From Gemmatimonadaceae bacterium (GTDB taxonomy: Bacteria; Gemmatimonadota; Gemmatimonadetes; Gemmatimonadales; Gemmatimonadaceae), in the NCBI GenBank assembly GCA_020852815.1, contig JADZAN010000046.1, positions 62,001 through 126,000 on the forward strand: a stretch of 64,000 nt of DNA. The letters are read 5' to 3'. The notes under the pieces were generated by a model. The model worked only from the letters and a program-made list of their open reading frames with translations, ran no database searches and was not told the DNA's origin. The position numbers were made by a program, and so were the translations under genes. Below, one piece after another: positions 25,680 to 35,481 of the stretch (the stretch's first letter is position 1; every line of letters starts with the position of its first letter).

Positions 25680-27431
25680 ATGATACCGTTCTCCCAGCAG
25701 CTCCTCCGCAGCGCCGTGGCAACCGGCGTGTTGTGCACGCTCGCCGCCTGTGGCGACAGCGACAGTCCCGGCGCGCCGGACCGTCCGTCGCCACCACTGG
25801 GCCTCTCCGCAACCGCGCTCTCGTCGTCGAGCATTCGCGTCTCCTTCAACAGTGCGGCTGGCGACAACAGCTACGTCGTCGAGCGCGCCGAGGGGGCCGG
25901 CACCTTCGCGATGGCCGGTTCAGTCACCGCCCCCGCCACCGCGGGCGCCGTCACCTTCGCCGACGCCAACCTCAAGCGCGAAACGCTCTATCGCTATCGC
26001 GTGAAGGCGCAGCGCGGCACGCAGGAAAGCGACTACACGAACGAAACAGCAGCCACCACGCTCGCCTTCGGCAGCGCCGCCAAGGACATCACCGCCGACA
26101 TCACGAGCAACACGACCTTCAACGCCGACACCGCGTACACGCTCAAGGGCTTCATCCACGTCACCAACGGCGCCACGCTCACCATCCAGCCGGGGACGAC
26201 GATCAAGGGCGACTACGCCACCCTCGGGTCGTCGCTCTTCGTCATGCGCGGCGCGAAAATCCAGGCGGTCGGCACCGTCGATGCGCCCATCGTCTTCACG
26301 TCGTCGCGCGGCGTTGGCCAGCGATCGCCCGGCGACTGGGGCGGGGTGATCATCATCGGCAACGCGCGCTCCTCCCGCGACGGCGATGTGGAGGTGGAAG
26401 GGAGCGGCACCGACGGGACAACGGTCGCCTCGGGGAAGAACTATCGCGTTCTCTACAGCGGCGGCACGAGCGATACCGACTCGAGCGGTGAGCTCAAGTA
26501 CGTGCGCGTCGAGTTCGCGGGCTTTGCGCCGTCGGTTAACAACGAGCTCAACTCGTTCACCTTCGCCGCCGTCGGCAGCGGGACCAGGCTCTCGTACCTC
26601 GAATCGCTCTCCGGCCTCGATGACTCCTTCGAGTTCTTTGGCGGTACCGTCGATGGTTCGTACCTCGTCTCCTACGAATCGGGCGACGATCACTTCGACA
26701 TGTCGGAGGGATACCGCGGCCGCCTGCAGTACCTCGTTGCCTACCAGAGCACCGTCCTCACGCCGCGCACCGGCGCCGGTTCGGTCTCGACCGATCCGCA
26801 GGGGATCGAGAACGACGGCTGCAACGGCACGGGATGCACCAACGGCTTCGACCAGGCCCCCTTCACCACGCCCGTGGTGGCCAACTACTCGCTCGTCGGC
26901 ACGGGCGACGCCTCCACCTCGGGGGCGAGCGGCGGCGTCGGCGTCATGCTGCGTCGCGGAACCGGCGGCTACTATGTGAACGGGGTGCTGGCCCGCTGGC
27001 CGCGCAGCGCGATCGCCGTGCGAGACGCCGAGACGTACAAGCGCGCCGGCAACGCGCCGATTCCCGACATCGCCACCAGCGACCTGGCAGTGCGCAACAT
27101 CCTCATCGCCTCGTCAGGCACCACGTTCGAGACGGGATCGGCACGATACGCCTTCGACATCGCCGGCAACGCCATCACGGTGAACCCCACGCTCGCCATC
27201 ACCGACCTCTTCACCGCGATCCCCGACGTCGCCTCGCCCAACACCACGGCCGCCAGCTTCGACTGGACGCCTAAGGCGGGGAGCGCTGCCGCGGCCGGTG
27301 GTCTCGCCGCCTTCACCGGCAAACTGGCCACGGCCGCCGGGGCGGCCGTCACGGGCACACCCTACCTCGGCGCTGCCGCACCGGGAGGGAGCAAGTGGTG
27401 GCAGGGGTGGACATACTACGCGCGCCAGTAG
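25680..27431 (+). CDS. beta-helix lipoprotein paired with the TonB receptor
   Basis: The 583-residue lipoprotein (lipobox LCTLAAC, Cys near 24) has a fibronectin-type-III-like region (about 35-125: GLSATALSSSSIRVSFNSAA ... YRYRVKAQ). A long right-handed beta-helix-like part follows, with repeating GATLTIQPGTTIKGDY, APIVFTSSR and GDWGGVIIIGNA. It closes with an aromatic end (KWWQGWTYYARQ). I cannot assign a catalytic activity. Being 25 nt after the receptor gene, it is probably its surface partner, perhaps capturing substrate as SusD does for SusC. That role is inference; no SusD similarity is visible. Confidence 0.8.
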   Translation: MIPFSQQLLRSAVATGVLCTLAACGDSDSPGAPDRPSPPLGLSATALSSSSIRVSFNSAAGDNSYVVERAEGAGTFAMAGSVTAPATAGAVTFADANLKRETLYRYRVKAQRGTQESDYTNETAATTLAFGSAAKDITADITSNTTFNADTAYTLKGFIHVTNGATLTIQPGTTIKGDYATLGSSLFVMRGAKIQAVGTVDAPIVFTSSRGVGQRSPGDWGGVIIIGNARSSRDGDVEVEGSGTDGTTVASGKNYRVLYSGGTSDTDSSGELKYVRVEFAGFAPSVNNELNSFTFAAVGSGTRLSYLESLSGLDDSFEFFGGTVDGSYLVSYESGDDHFDMSEGYRGRLQYLVAYQSTVLTPRTGAGSVSTDPQGIENDGCNGTGCTNGFDQAPFTTPVVANYSLVGTGDASTSGASGGVGVMLRRGTGGYYVNGVLARWPRSAIAVRDAETYKRAGNAPIPDIATSDLAVRNILIASSGTTFETGSARYAFDIAGNAITVNPTLAITDLFTAIPDVASPNTTAASFDWTPKAGSAAAAGGLAAFTGKLATAAGAAVTGTPYLGAAAPGGSKWWQGWTYYARQ

Positions 27432-27513
27432 GCGCCGCACCGTCCGCTCCACGTTGCGCGGAACCGACCAGCGTCATGGGCCGGTCCCGCGCCTCACTCC
27501 ACGAAGCCCGAGT

Positions 27514-28272
27514 GTGCGCCCACTCACCTTGTCCCGAAGGACACGTACTCTGTCGCTCGCGGGCAGCGTCCTGATCGCCGGACTCGCCGCCTGCGGGGAA
27601 GGCGGCGCGGCGCCTTCGCGTGTATCTGGCGCGCCGACGCGCGACACCGTGGTGCTACAGCTGCAACCGCCCGACTCCGTACACCGTGCGCGCGCGGACT
27701 CGCTGGCATCGCTGCATCGAGATTCCGTCGCCCGTGCACTCGCCGACTCGATGCATCGCGCCACACCGGGCTACGTCGTCGACTCGGCGCGTTCGCCATT
27801 GGCGCAGTTGCAACGCTTCCGCGCCTCCCTTCCCACGGTGCGCAACCTGGCCGGCGGCGCGCCATCGCGTGATTCGCTGGTGGCACTCGTCATCGCCGCC
27901 GTCACGCGGCACGACGCGCACGCATTGGCCGCGCTCGCCGTGTCGCGCGCCGAGTACGCCTGGCTCGTCTATCCCGAACTCCCGATCGCGCGCGCTCCCT
28001 ACAATCACCCGCCCGACGCCGCGTGGATGCTCCTGGCCGCCGAGAGCCGCGCCGGTCGCTCGCGGCTGCTGGAGCGCTTTCGCGCGACGCCGCTCGTGGC
28101 GCGCGCCCTCGCCTGCGACGAGCGCGAGACGTACGGCAGCCTGACGCTCTGGCCTAACTGTCGCGTGACGGTGCCGGGGCGCGACGGGGAGGCACGGGCG
28201 CAGCGCCTGTTTGGCGCGGTGGTCGCGGTCAACGGCCGCTTCAAGCTGCTCTCGTTCGGCAACGACTTCTGA
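27514..28272 (+). CDS. uncharacterised lipoprotein upstream of pstS
   Basis: I do not recognise this protein. About 252 residues from the GTG at 27514, with a hydrophobic signal and lipobox (IAGLAAC). An Asp/Ser/Arg-rich helical linker of repeated DSxHRARADSLASLHRDS style follows, then a compact domain from about residue 125 (VALVIAAVTRHDAHALAALAVSR ... ERETYGSLTLWPNCRV ... FKLLSFGNDF). Cysteines in ACDERE and PNCRV may pair. The start is uncertain (TTG at 27529 is also possible). It lies between the beta-helix protein and the pstS regulatory palindrome. Confidence 0.65.
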   Translation: MRPLTLSRRTRTLSLAGSVLIAGLAACGEGGAAPSRVSGAPTRDTVVLQLQPPDSVHRARADSLASLHRDSVARALADSMHRATPGYVVDSARSPLAQLQRFRASLPTVRNLAGGAPSRDSLVALVIAAVTRHDAHALAALAVSRAEYAWLVYPELPIARAPYNHPPDAAWMLLAAESRAGRSRLLERFRATPLVARALACDERETYGSLTLWPNCRVTVPGRDGEARAQRLFGAVVAVNGRFKLLSFGNDF

Positions 28273-28326
28273 CAGCGCTCGCGACCGGGCGCTCGGGCTC
28301 TCGTCCGCCCCCTCGCTCGCCGCGTT

Positions 28327-28373
28327 TGTAACGGCGCGGTCACAGCCGCATGAGGTGTGACGGCGCCGTTACA
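28327..28373. promoter_or_regulatory. 47-bp palindrome with two Pho-box-like sites before pstS
   Basis: Arm 1, TGTAACGGCGCGGTCACA (28327-28344), and arm 2, TGTGACGGCGCCGTTACA (28356-28373), are inverted copies matching at 17 of 18 positions, separated by 11 nt. Each arm alone is a direct-repeat pair (TGTAAC and [GC]GTCAC, 11-nt period), so two boxes face each other. The palindrome ends 71 nt before the pstS start. The next strongest feature downstream is the GGAG ribosome-binding site at 28433. It is the best candidate PhoB operator in the window. Confidence 0.7.
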
Positions 28374-28444
28374 CATTCGCCGCTCAGTTGCATCGAGGGG
28401 CGTGCGATCTTCCCGTCACTACTCGACTTACTGGAGATCGTCAC

Positions 28445-29524
28445 GTGCACGCACGCGCCCTGACCGCGCTCGCCATTGCAACAATCGCCGCCTGCGGTGG
28501 CGGTGACCCGAGATCCGGTGACACGGCGGCCGCCAGCGCCGCCGCCTCGTCATCCGTCGACCTCAACGGCGCCGGCGCCACCTTCCCGTATCCGATCTAC
28601 TCCAAGTGGTTCTCGGACTACGCAACCGCAACGGGCGTCAAGATCAACTACCAGTCGATTGGCTCCGGCGGCGGCATCAAGCAGCTCTCCGAGCAGACGG
28701 TCGACTTCGGCGCCACCGACGGCCCCATGTCGGATGCAGAGCTGGCCAACGCAAAGGGGGGCATGGTCCTGCACTTCCCCACCGTCCTCGGCGCCGACGT
28801 GGTGACCTACAACCTCCCCGAGGTCACGACCCCATTGCGCCTGACGGGCGCCCTCGTGGCCGACATCTTCCTCGGCAAGATCACGCGGTGGAACGACCCG
28901 CGCATCGCCGCCGAGAATGCCGGCGCCGCGCTCCCCGCCAAGGACATCCTCGTCGTGCATCGCTCCGATGGCAGCGGGACCACCTACATCTTCACCGACT
29001 ACCTCACCACGGTGAGCAAGGCGTGGGGCGCGGGCCCCGGGAAGGGGAAGTCGGTGCAGTGGCCGGTTGGGCTGGGCGGCAAGGGGAACGAGGGGGTCGC
29101 CGGCGCCGTGAAGCAGACACCGGGCGCCATTGGCTACGTCGAGTTGGCCTACGCCAACCAGAACAAGCTCCCCAGCGCGCTGATCCAGAACGCCGCCGGG
29201 ACATTCGTACCTCCAACGATCGCCAGCATCACCGCCGCCGCCGAGGGCGCGGTCGCCGGCCTCGCCTCCGACTCCGACTATCGTGTCTCCATCGTGAACG
29301 CGCCGGGTGCCGGGGCGTATCCGATTGCCTCGTTCACCTGGCTCCTCGTGTACGAGCAGCAGGGCGACGCGGCCAAGCGCGAGAAGCTCGTCGACTTCAT
29401 GAAGTGGATGTACGACTCGGGGCAGCAGAGCGCCTCGGCGCTCGACTATGCCCCGCTCCCCAAGGCGCTCGCGACGCAGCTCACGGCGCGCCTCGACCGC
29501 GTGAAGGCGGGCGCGCCCCGGTGA
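28445..29524 (+). CDS. pstS: phosphate ABC transporter substrate-binding lipoprotein PstS
   Basis: PstS captures inorganic phosphate and passes it to PstC/PstA. The 359-residue product starts at a GTG 9 nt after GGAG, has a lipobox (TIAAC) and the family segments DLNGAGATFPYPIYSKWF, YQSIGSGGGIKQL and DFGATDGPMSDAEL. The phosphate-binding loop VHRSDGSGTTYIF and GAIGYVELAYA follow. The lipobox predicts an outer- or inner-membrane-attached form rather than a free periplasmic protein. The stop overlaps pstC as GTGA. A strong palindromic operator lies upstream. Confidence 0.96.
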   Translation: MHARALTALAIATIAACGGGDPRSGDTAAASAAASSSVDLNGAGATFPYPIYSKWFSDYATATGVKINYQSIGSGGGIKQLSEQTVDFGATDGPMSDAELANAKGGMVLHFPTVLGADVVTYNLPEVTTPLRLTGALVADIFLGKITRWNDPRIAAENAGAALPAKDILVVHRSDGSGTTYIFTDYLTTVSKAWGAGPGKGKSVQWPVGLGGKGNEGVAGAVKQTPGAIGYVELAYANQNKLPSALIQNAAGTFVPPTIASITAAAEGAVAGLASDSDYRVSIVNAPGAGAYPIASFTWLLVYEQQGDAAKREKLVDFMKWMYDSGQQSASALDYAPLPKALATQLTARLDRVKAGAPR

Positions 29525-30522
29525 CGTCGCCGTCGCAGCTCCCCGCGCTGGGGGCGGCGGCGCCGCCGGTGCCATCGCCCATTTTGGGTGCAGGGGGGGC
29601 GCTGGTGGGCTCGACACCCGGCGACCGGATCTATCGCCTGGTGACGACGGCGTTCGCGTGGGCCGTCCCGCTACTGCTGGGACTCATCGCGCTCGAGGTC
29701 GTCGTGGCCGCGTGGCCGGCGTTTCGCACCTTTGGCCTCGACTTCCTCACGTCGAGCCAGTGGGACGAGGTGCGGGGCAACTTCGGCGCCGCCCCGATGA
29801 TCTACGGCACCGTCGTCTCCTCGGTGCTCGCCCTCGCGCTGGCCACCCCGCTGGCGTTAGGCGTGGCGGTCTTCCTGAGCGAGTTCGCGCCGACGTGGCT
29901 GCGCCAGCCGGTCGCCTTCCTCGTCGATCTCCTGGCCGCCATTCCATCGGTTGTCTACGGGTTGTGGGGGATCTTCGTCCTCCTCCCCGTGCTGCGCGAG
30001 CAGGTCATGCCCTTCCTCGCCGACACGCTCGGGCTCCGGCACACCCCGTTCTTCAGCGGAGCGGCGTACGGTCCGTCGATGCTGGCCGCCGCGGTGATCC
30101 TGGGGATCATGGTCCTCCCCTACATCTCGGCGGTGTCGCGCGAGGTCCTGATGGCCGTGCCGCGCTCGCAGCGCGAGGCCGCGCTCGCCCTCGGCGCCAC
30201 CAAGTGGGAGATGATCCGGGATGCCGTGGTCCCCTACGCGCGCTCGGGGATCGTTGGCGGGATCATCCTCGGGCTGGGGCGCGCGTTAGGCGAGACGATG
30301 GCGGTCACGATGCTCATCGGCAACCGGCACGAGATCTCCTCGTCGCTCTTCGCGCCCGGCTACACGCTGGCCTCGGTCATCGCCAACGAGTTCGCCGAGG
30401 CAACGAGTGCGCTGCACACGTCCACACTGATGGCGTGCGGCGCCGTGCTGCTGGCGGTGACGCTGGTGGTGAACGTGGTGGCACGCTGGCTGGTATGGCG
30501 CGTGTCGCGGGAGGGGCGATGA
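29521..30522 (+). CDS. pstC: phosphate ABC transporter permease PstC
   Basis: The 333-residue inner-membrane permease begins at a GTG overlapping pstS. After a Pro/Ala-rich cytoplasmic start it shows six membrane helices, FLSEFAPTWLRQPVAFLVDLLAAIPSVVYGLWG, and the coupling motif [21 protein letters not shown] that contacts the ATPase. GLGRALGETMAVTMLIGN completes the family pattern. It pairs with PstA and ends in an ATGA overlap with it. Confidence 0.95.
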   Translation: MTSPSQLPALGAAAPPVPSPILGAGGALVGSTPGDRIYRLVTTAFAWAVPLLLGLIALEVVVAAWPAFRTFGLDFLTSSQWDEVRGNFGAAPMIYGTVVSSVLALALATPLALGVAVFLSEFAPTWLRQPVAFLVDLLAAIPSVVYGLWGIFVLLPVLREQVMPFLADTLGLRHTPFFSGAAYGPSMLAAAVILGIMVLPYISAVSREVLMAVPRSQREAALALGATKWEMIRDAVVPYARSGIVGGIILGLGRALGETMAVTMLIGNRHEISSSLFAPGYTLASVIANEFAEATSALHTSTLMACGAVLLAVTLVVNVVARWLVWRVSREGR

Positions 30523-31440
30523 ACGTGAACGCGGCCGCGCCGTCGCCGTCTCCCGCGCGCCGCCCCAGCGGTGTGCAGCGCGCGGCGATGCAGCGCACCG
30601 CCCGCTCGCTGGGGCTGCGGCGCGCCACGAACGCCGTCATGCTCGGCGTGATGAACGTTGCGGCCCTCGTCGCCGTCCTCCCGCTCGTCTTCATCCTCTG
30701 GCACCTGGCGCGCGAGGGGGCCTCGTCGCTCTCGGCCGACTTCTTCACCAGGATGCCCAAGCCGGTGGGGGAAGCCGGGGGCGGGATGGCCAACGCCATC
30801 GCCGGGACGCTCGTCCTGCTGGGCATTGCGTCGCTCATCGGCCTCCCGGTCGGGGTCGGCGCGGGATTGTACCTGGCGGAGCAGCGCACCACCCGCCTTG
30901 CCGTCGCCGTGCGCTTCCTGGCCGACGTCCTCAACGGGCTCCCGTCGATCGTGATGGGGATCTTTGCCTGGCAGTTCCTCGTGCGGCCGGTGGGGCACTT
31001 CTCGGCCGCCGCGGGGGGGATCGCGTTAGGCGCGATGATGATCCCGCTCGTCACGCGCACCACCGAGGAGATGATCCGCCTCGTTCCCGTGTCGCTGCGC
31101 GAGGCGGCGCTGGCGTTGGGTTACACCCGGTGGCGGACATCGTTGGCCATCGTGCTCCGCACCGCCCTTCCCGGGATCGTGACCGGCGCGCTCGTTGCGG
31201 TCGCGCGCATTGCGGGTGAGACGGCGCCACTCCTCTTCACCGCCTTCGGCAACCAGTTCTGGTCACTCGCGCTCGACCAGCCGGTTTCGGCGCTCCCGCT
31301 CCAGATCTTCGCGTACGCCATCAGCCCGTACGACGAGTGGCACCGCCTGGCCTGGGCCGGCGCACTCGTCCTCATCGCGCTCGTGCTCGTCATATCGCTT
31401 CTCTCGCGCCTCGTCACCCGTTCACGATTCGGAGGGAGTG

Positions 31441-31448
<8 letters not shown>
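30519..31448 (+). CDS. pstA: phosphate ABC transporter permease PstA
   Basis: The 309-residue permease overlaps pstC by 4 nt. It has a basic, Pro-rich N-terminus of about 35 residues and six helices. [32 protein letters not shown] and the coupling loop [30 protein letters not shown] are present, as is [20 protein letters not shown]. It forms the channel with PstC, powered by a PstB dimer. The last codons overlap the start of pstB1. Confidence 0.95.
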
Positions 31449-32321
<873 letters not shown>

Positions 32322-32325
<4 letters not shown>

Positions 32326-33086
32326 CCGTCGCAACCGGCGTCATCGAGGCGCGCGACTACTCGTTCTGGTACGGCGAGACGCAGGCGTTGCACGACATCA
32401 CCCTCACGATGCCGGCGCGTTCGGTGACGGCGCTCATCGGCCCCTCCGGCTGTGGAAAGTCGACCTTCCTGCGCTCCATCAACCGGATGAACGCCCTCAT
32501 TCCCGGCGCACGGCACTCGGGGGAACTCCTCCTCGACGGTGACTCGTTGCACGCGCGCACGATGGACGTGGTGGAGCTGCGCCAGCGCGTGGGAATGGTC
32601 TTCCAGCGCTGGAACCCGTTCCCCAAGTCGATCTACGACAACGTGGCGTACGGCCCGCGCATCAACGGCACGTCGTCGCGCGCCGAGCTGGATGAGATCG
32701 TGGAGGCGTCGTTGCAGCGCGCGGCGCTGTGGGACGAGGTCAAGGAACGCCTCAAGCAGAGCGCGTTAGGCCTGTCCGGGGGACAGCAACAACGCCTCTG
32801 CATCGCGCGCGCCCTCGCCAACCAACCCGAGGTCCTCCTCCTCGACGAACCCTGCTCCGCCCTCGACCCCATCGCCACGCAGAAGGTCGAGGCGCTCCTC
32901 TACGAGCTCAAGGCCGACCTCACCATCGTCATCGTCACGCACAACTTGCAGCAGGCGGCGCGCGTCGCCGACCAGACCGCCTTCTTCTACCTCGGACGCC
33001 TTGTCGAGGTGGACGCGACCGAGCGCCTCTTCACGAGCCCGCGCGAGGAGCGCACCGAGGCCTACATCACCGGGAGGTTCGGGTGA
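32322..33086 (+). CDS. pstB: phosphate ABC transporter ATPase PstB (second copy)
   Basis: The 254-residue ATPase has Walker [20 protein letters not shown]-loop [20 protein letters not shown], signature [19 protein letters not shown] and Walker [14 protein letters not shown]. It is of standard PstB length and more canonical than the first copy. Both copies end AYITGRFG, and the overlap of each with the next gene is ATGA or GTGA. Two intact pstB genes in one pst operon could form homo- or heterodimers. Confidence 0.93.
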
Positions 33087-33796
33087 GCCCAGCGACCGAG
33101 TCCATCGGCTTTCGCCACTTCCACGATCAGTTGGCCATGCTCAAGCAGCGCCTGCTGGACATGTCGGCGCGCGCCGAGGAGCTCGTCGACCTCGCCGTGG
33201 ACGCTCTGCTCACGCGCGACAAGGAAACGGCCGACGCGGTCATCCTCGGCGATCGCGAAATCGACGTCCTCGAGATAGAGGTCGAGTCGCTCGCCGTCGA
33301 GCTGCTCGCCACGCAACAGCCCATGGCGCGCGACCTGCGCTTCATCATCAGCGCCATCAAGGTCTCGAGCGACCTGGAACGCGTGGGCGACCACGCGGTC
33401 AACATCGCGCAGTCGGCGCTGCGCCTCATCGCGCTCCGCGGCACGATCACCCCCGATCCCGAGATCGAGGACATGGCGCGCCGCGCGCGTCGCATGCTCT
33501 CCGATGCGCTCGACGCTTTCATTCGCGCCGATGGCACGCTGGGGCGCGAGGTGTGCAGGGCCGACGACGCCGTCGATGCGCTGCACGACTCGCTCTTCCG
33601 CATCCTCCTCACGCACATGATGGCCGATGCGCGCACGATCAATCCGTCGCTCGAACTCCTCCTCGTAAGCCGGAACCTGGAGCGCGTCGCCGACCTCGCC
33701 ACCAACATCGGCGAGGACGCGGTCTATCTGGCGGAGGGGAAGCAGATCAAGCATCGTTTCGAGGTCGACGAGCGCTCGGCGGCCGACACCGCGTAG
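33083..33796 (+). CDS. phoU: phosphate transport regulator PhoU
   Basis: The 237-residue protein has the two three-helix bundle repeats of PhoU, each with a metal-site motif: [21 protein letters not shown] and [22 protein letters not shown]. PhoU links Pst transporter activity to PhoR and keeps the regulon off when phosphate is plentiful. The GTG start overlaps the second pstB by 4 nt, and the gene ends 28 nt before ppx. Confidence 0.95.
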   Translation: MSPATESIGFRHFHDQLAMLKQRLLDMSARAEELVDLAVDALLTRDKETADAVILGDREIDVLEIEVESLAVELLATQQPMARDLRFIISAIKVSSDLERVGDHAVNIAQSALRLIALRGTITPDPEIEDMARRARRMLSDALDAFIRADGTLGREVCRADDAVDALHDSLFRILLTHMMADARTINPSLELLLVSRNLERVADLATNIGEDAVYLAEGKQIKHRFEVDERSAADTA

Positions 33797-33824
33797 GCTG
33801 CCTGCGCTCGCCCCTTCACCCGCG

Positions 33825-35465
33825 ATGGCCTCTCCCGTTCGACCGCGCGTCATTCCGCTGCGCGCCAGCGCCCCACGCCCCGAGCACGGGACGCGGCTCG
33901 CCGCCATCGACATCGGCTCCAACTCCATCCGGCAGATCATCGCCGATGTCTCGCTCGAAGGGCGCATCCGCGTCCTCGACGAGATGAAGGCCGCGCCGCG
34001 CTTGGGGACCGGTCTCGATCGCACCGGGCACCTCGACGAGGATGCCATGCAGCACGCGCTCGAGGTGCTGCAACGAATGGCCACGCTCGCCGCGCAATAC
34101 GCCCCGGCCAAGGTCGAGGCGGTGGCCACGAGCGCGGTGCGCGACGCCACCAACGGAAAGCAGTTCGTCGATCTCGTCAGGCGGCACACGGGGCTCCGCG
34201 TTCGCGTCCTCCACGGCGAGGACGAGGCACGGCTCGCCTTTCGCTCCGCCGTGGCCCACTTCGACCTCGCCCGCGGTCGTTCCGTGGTGATGGACATCGG
34301 CGGCGGATCGTTGGAGTTGGCCATGAGCGCCGACGGCGTGCTGGACCGACTCGTCTCGCTCCCCTACGGTGCCATCCGGATGACGGAACAGTTCCTCGGC
34401 CTGACGCCGCGCCGCAAGGATGTCCGCGCGCTCCGCGCGCACGTGCGCGACGCCATCCGCAAGGCGCTCCCGCTGCGCGACTGGCGCGGCTCGCAACTCA
34501 TCTGCTCTGGCGGGACCTTCACCAACCTGGCCGGGATCTATCTCTATCGGCAGGGAACGACGAGCGCCGCCGGGCGCGTGCAGGGAACGCGCGTCCCGCG
34601 CGAGGAGCTCGAGCACATCATCGACCTGGTGCACGAATGCTCCCCCGACGAGCGCGCGCACATTCGCGGGCTCAACGTGGGACGGTCGGACATCATCCTT
34701 GCCGGCCTCGTCGTCGCCTCCGAAGTGATGGCGCGCACCGAGTCGCGCGACCTGGTGGTCTCGGCGTACGGAATCCGCGAGGGGCTCCTGCTGGAGTGCG
34801 CCGACGTGACGCCGCTCCCCGCCGACCCTGGCGAGGCGCGCGGGCGCTCGGTGCGCACGCTGGCCGAGCGTTGTCACTACGAGGCCCCGCACGCCCAGCA
34901 CGTGCAACGCCTCGCGTTGCAGCTGTTCGACGCGGTGGGGGCACGCATCGGCTGCACCGCCGACGACCGCCAGGCGCTCGCCGACGCCGCGCTGCTGCAC
35001 GACATCGGCTACCACATCAACTACGACCAGCATCACAAGCACTCGTACCACCTCATCCTGCACGCCGACCTGCTGGGGATGTCGCCGGTGGAGCAGGTGA
35101 TCGTGGCCAACGTGGCGCGCTACCATCGCGGTGCCCCCCCCAGGCGCAAGCACCAGAACTTCGGGCGGCTCGATCGCGCCTCGCGCGAGCGCATCGTGCG
35201 CCTGGCCGCGCTGCTCCGCATCGCTGACGGCTTCGACCGCGGACACGTGGGCGGCGTGCAGCGCGTGAAGGTGCGCTGGACCGATCGCGCCATTCGCATC
35301 ACCGCCGTCCCCGACCCGCGCGCCCGCGTGCTGCGCCTCGAACTGTGGGGGGCGTCGCGCAAAGCGGCGCTGCTCGAGTCGCTGGTGGGAGTGCCGGTGG
35401 AGATCGTTGCCCCCGACGGGACCGTGGTCGAGGGGCGCGACGACGAGGACGGCGACGGCGAGTAG
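33825..35465 (+). CDS. ppx: exopolyphosphatase / GppA family with C-terminal HD-like domain
   Basis: Ppx removes terminal phosphate from polyphosphate and GppA converts pppGpp to ppGpp. The 546-residue protein has the ASKHA fold: IDIGSNSIRQIIADVS near 28, SAVRDATNG, VLHGEDEARLAF, VVMDIGGGSLEL and ICSGGTFTNLAG. A C-terminal HD-type helical domain follows (HDIGYHINYDQHHKHSYHLI, RYHRGAPPRRKH). It ends 16 nt from the stop of convergent ppk. Which of the two reactions dominates cannot be told from sequence. Confidence 0.92.
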   Translation: MASPVRPRVIPLRASAPRPEHGTRLAAIDIGSNSIRQIIADVSLEGRIRVLDEMKAAPRLGTGLDRTGHLDEDAMQHALEVLQRMATLAAQYAPAKVEAVATSAVRDATNGKQFVDLVRRHTGLRVRVLHGEDEARLAFRSAVAHFDLARGRSVVMDIGGGSLELAMSADGVLDRLVSLPYGAIRMTEQFLGLTPRRKDVRALRAHVRDAIRKALPLRDWRGSQLICSGGTFTNLAGIYLYRQGTTSAAGRVQGTRVPREELEHIIDLVHECSPDERAHIRGLNVGRSDIILAGLVVASEVMARTESRDLVVSAYGIREGLLLECADVTPLPADPGEARGRSVRTLAERCHYEAPHAQHVQRLALQLFDAVGARIGCTADDRQALADAALLHDIGYHINYDQHHKHSYHLILHADLLGMSPVEQVIVANVARYHRGAPPRRKHQNFGRLDRASRERIVRLAALLRIADGFDRGHVGGVQRVKVRWTDRAIRITAVPDPRARVLRLELWGASRKAALLESLVGVPVEIVAPDGTVVEGRDDEDGDGE

Positions 35466-35481
35466 CGCCCGCGGGCCGAGC

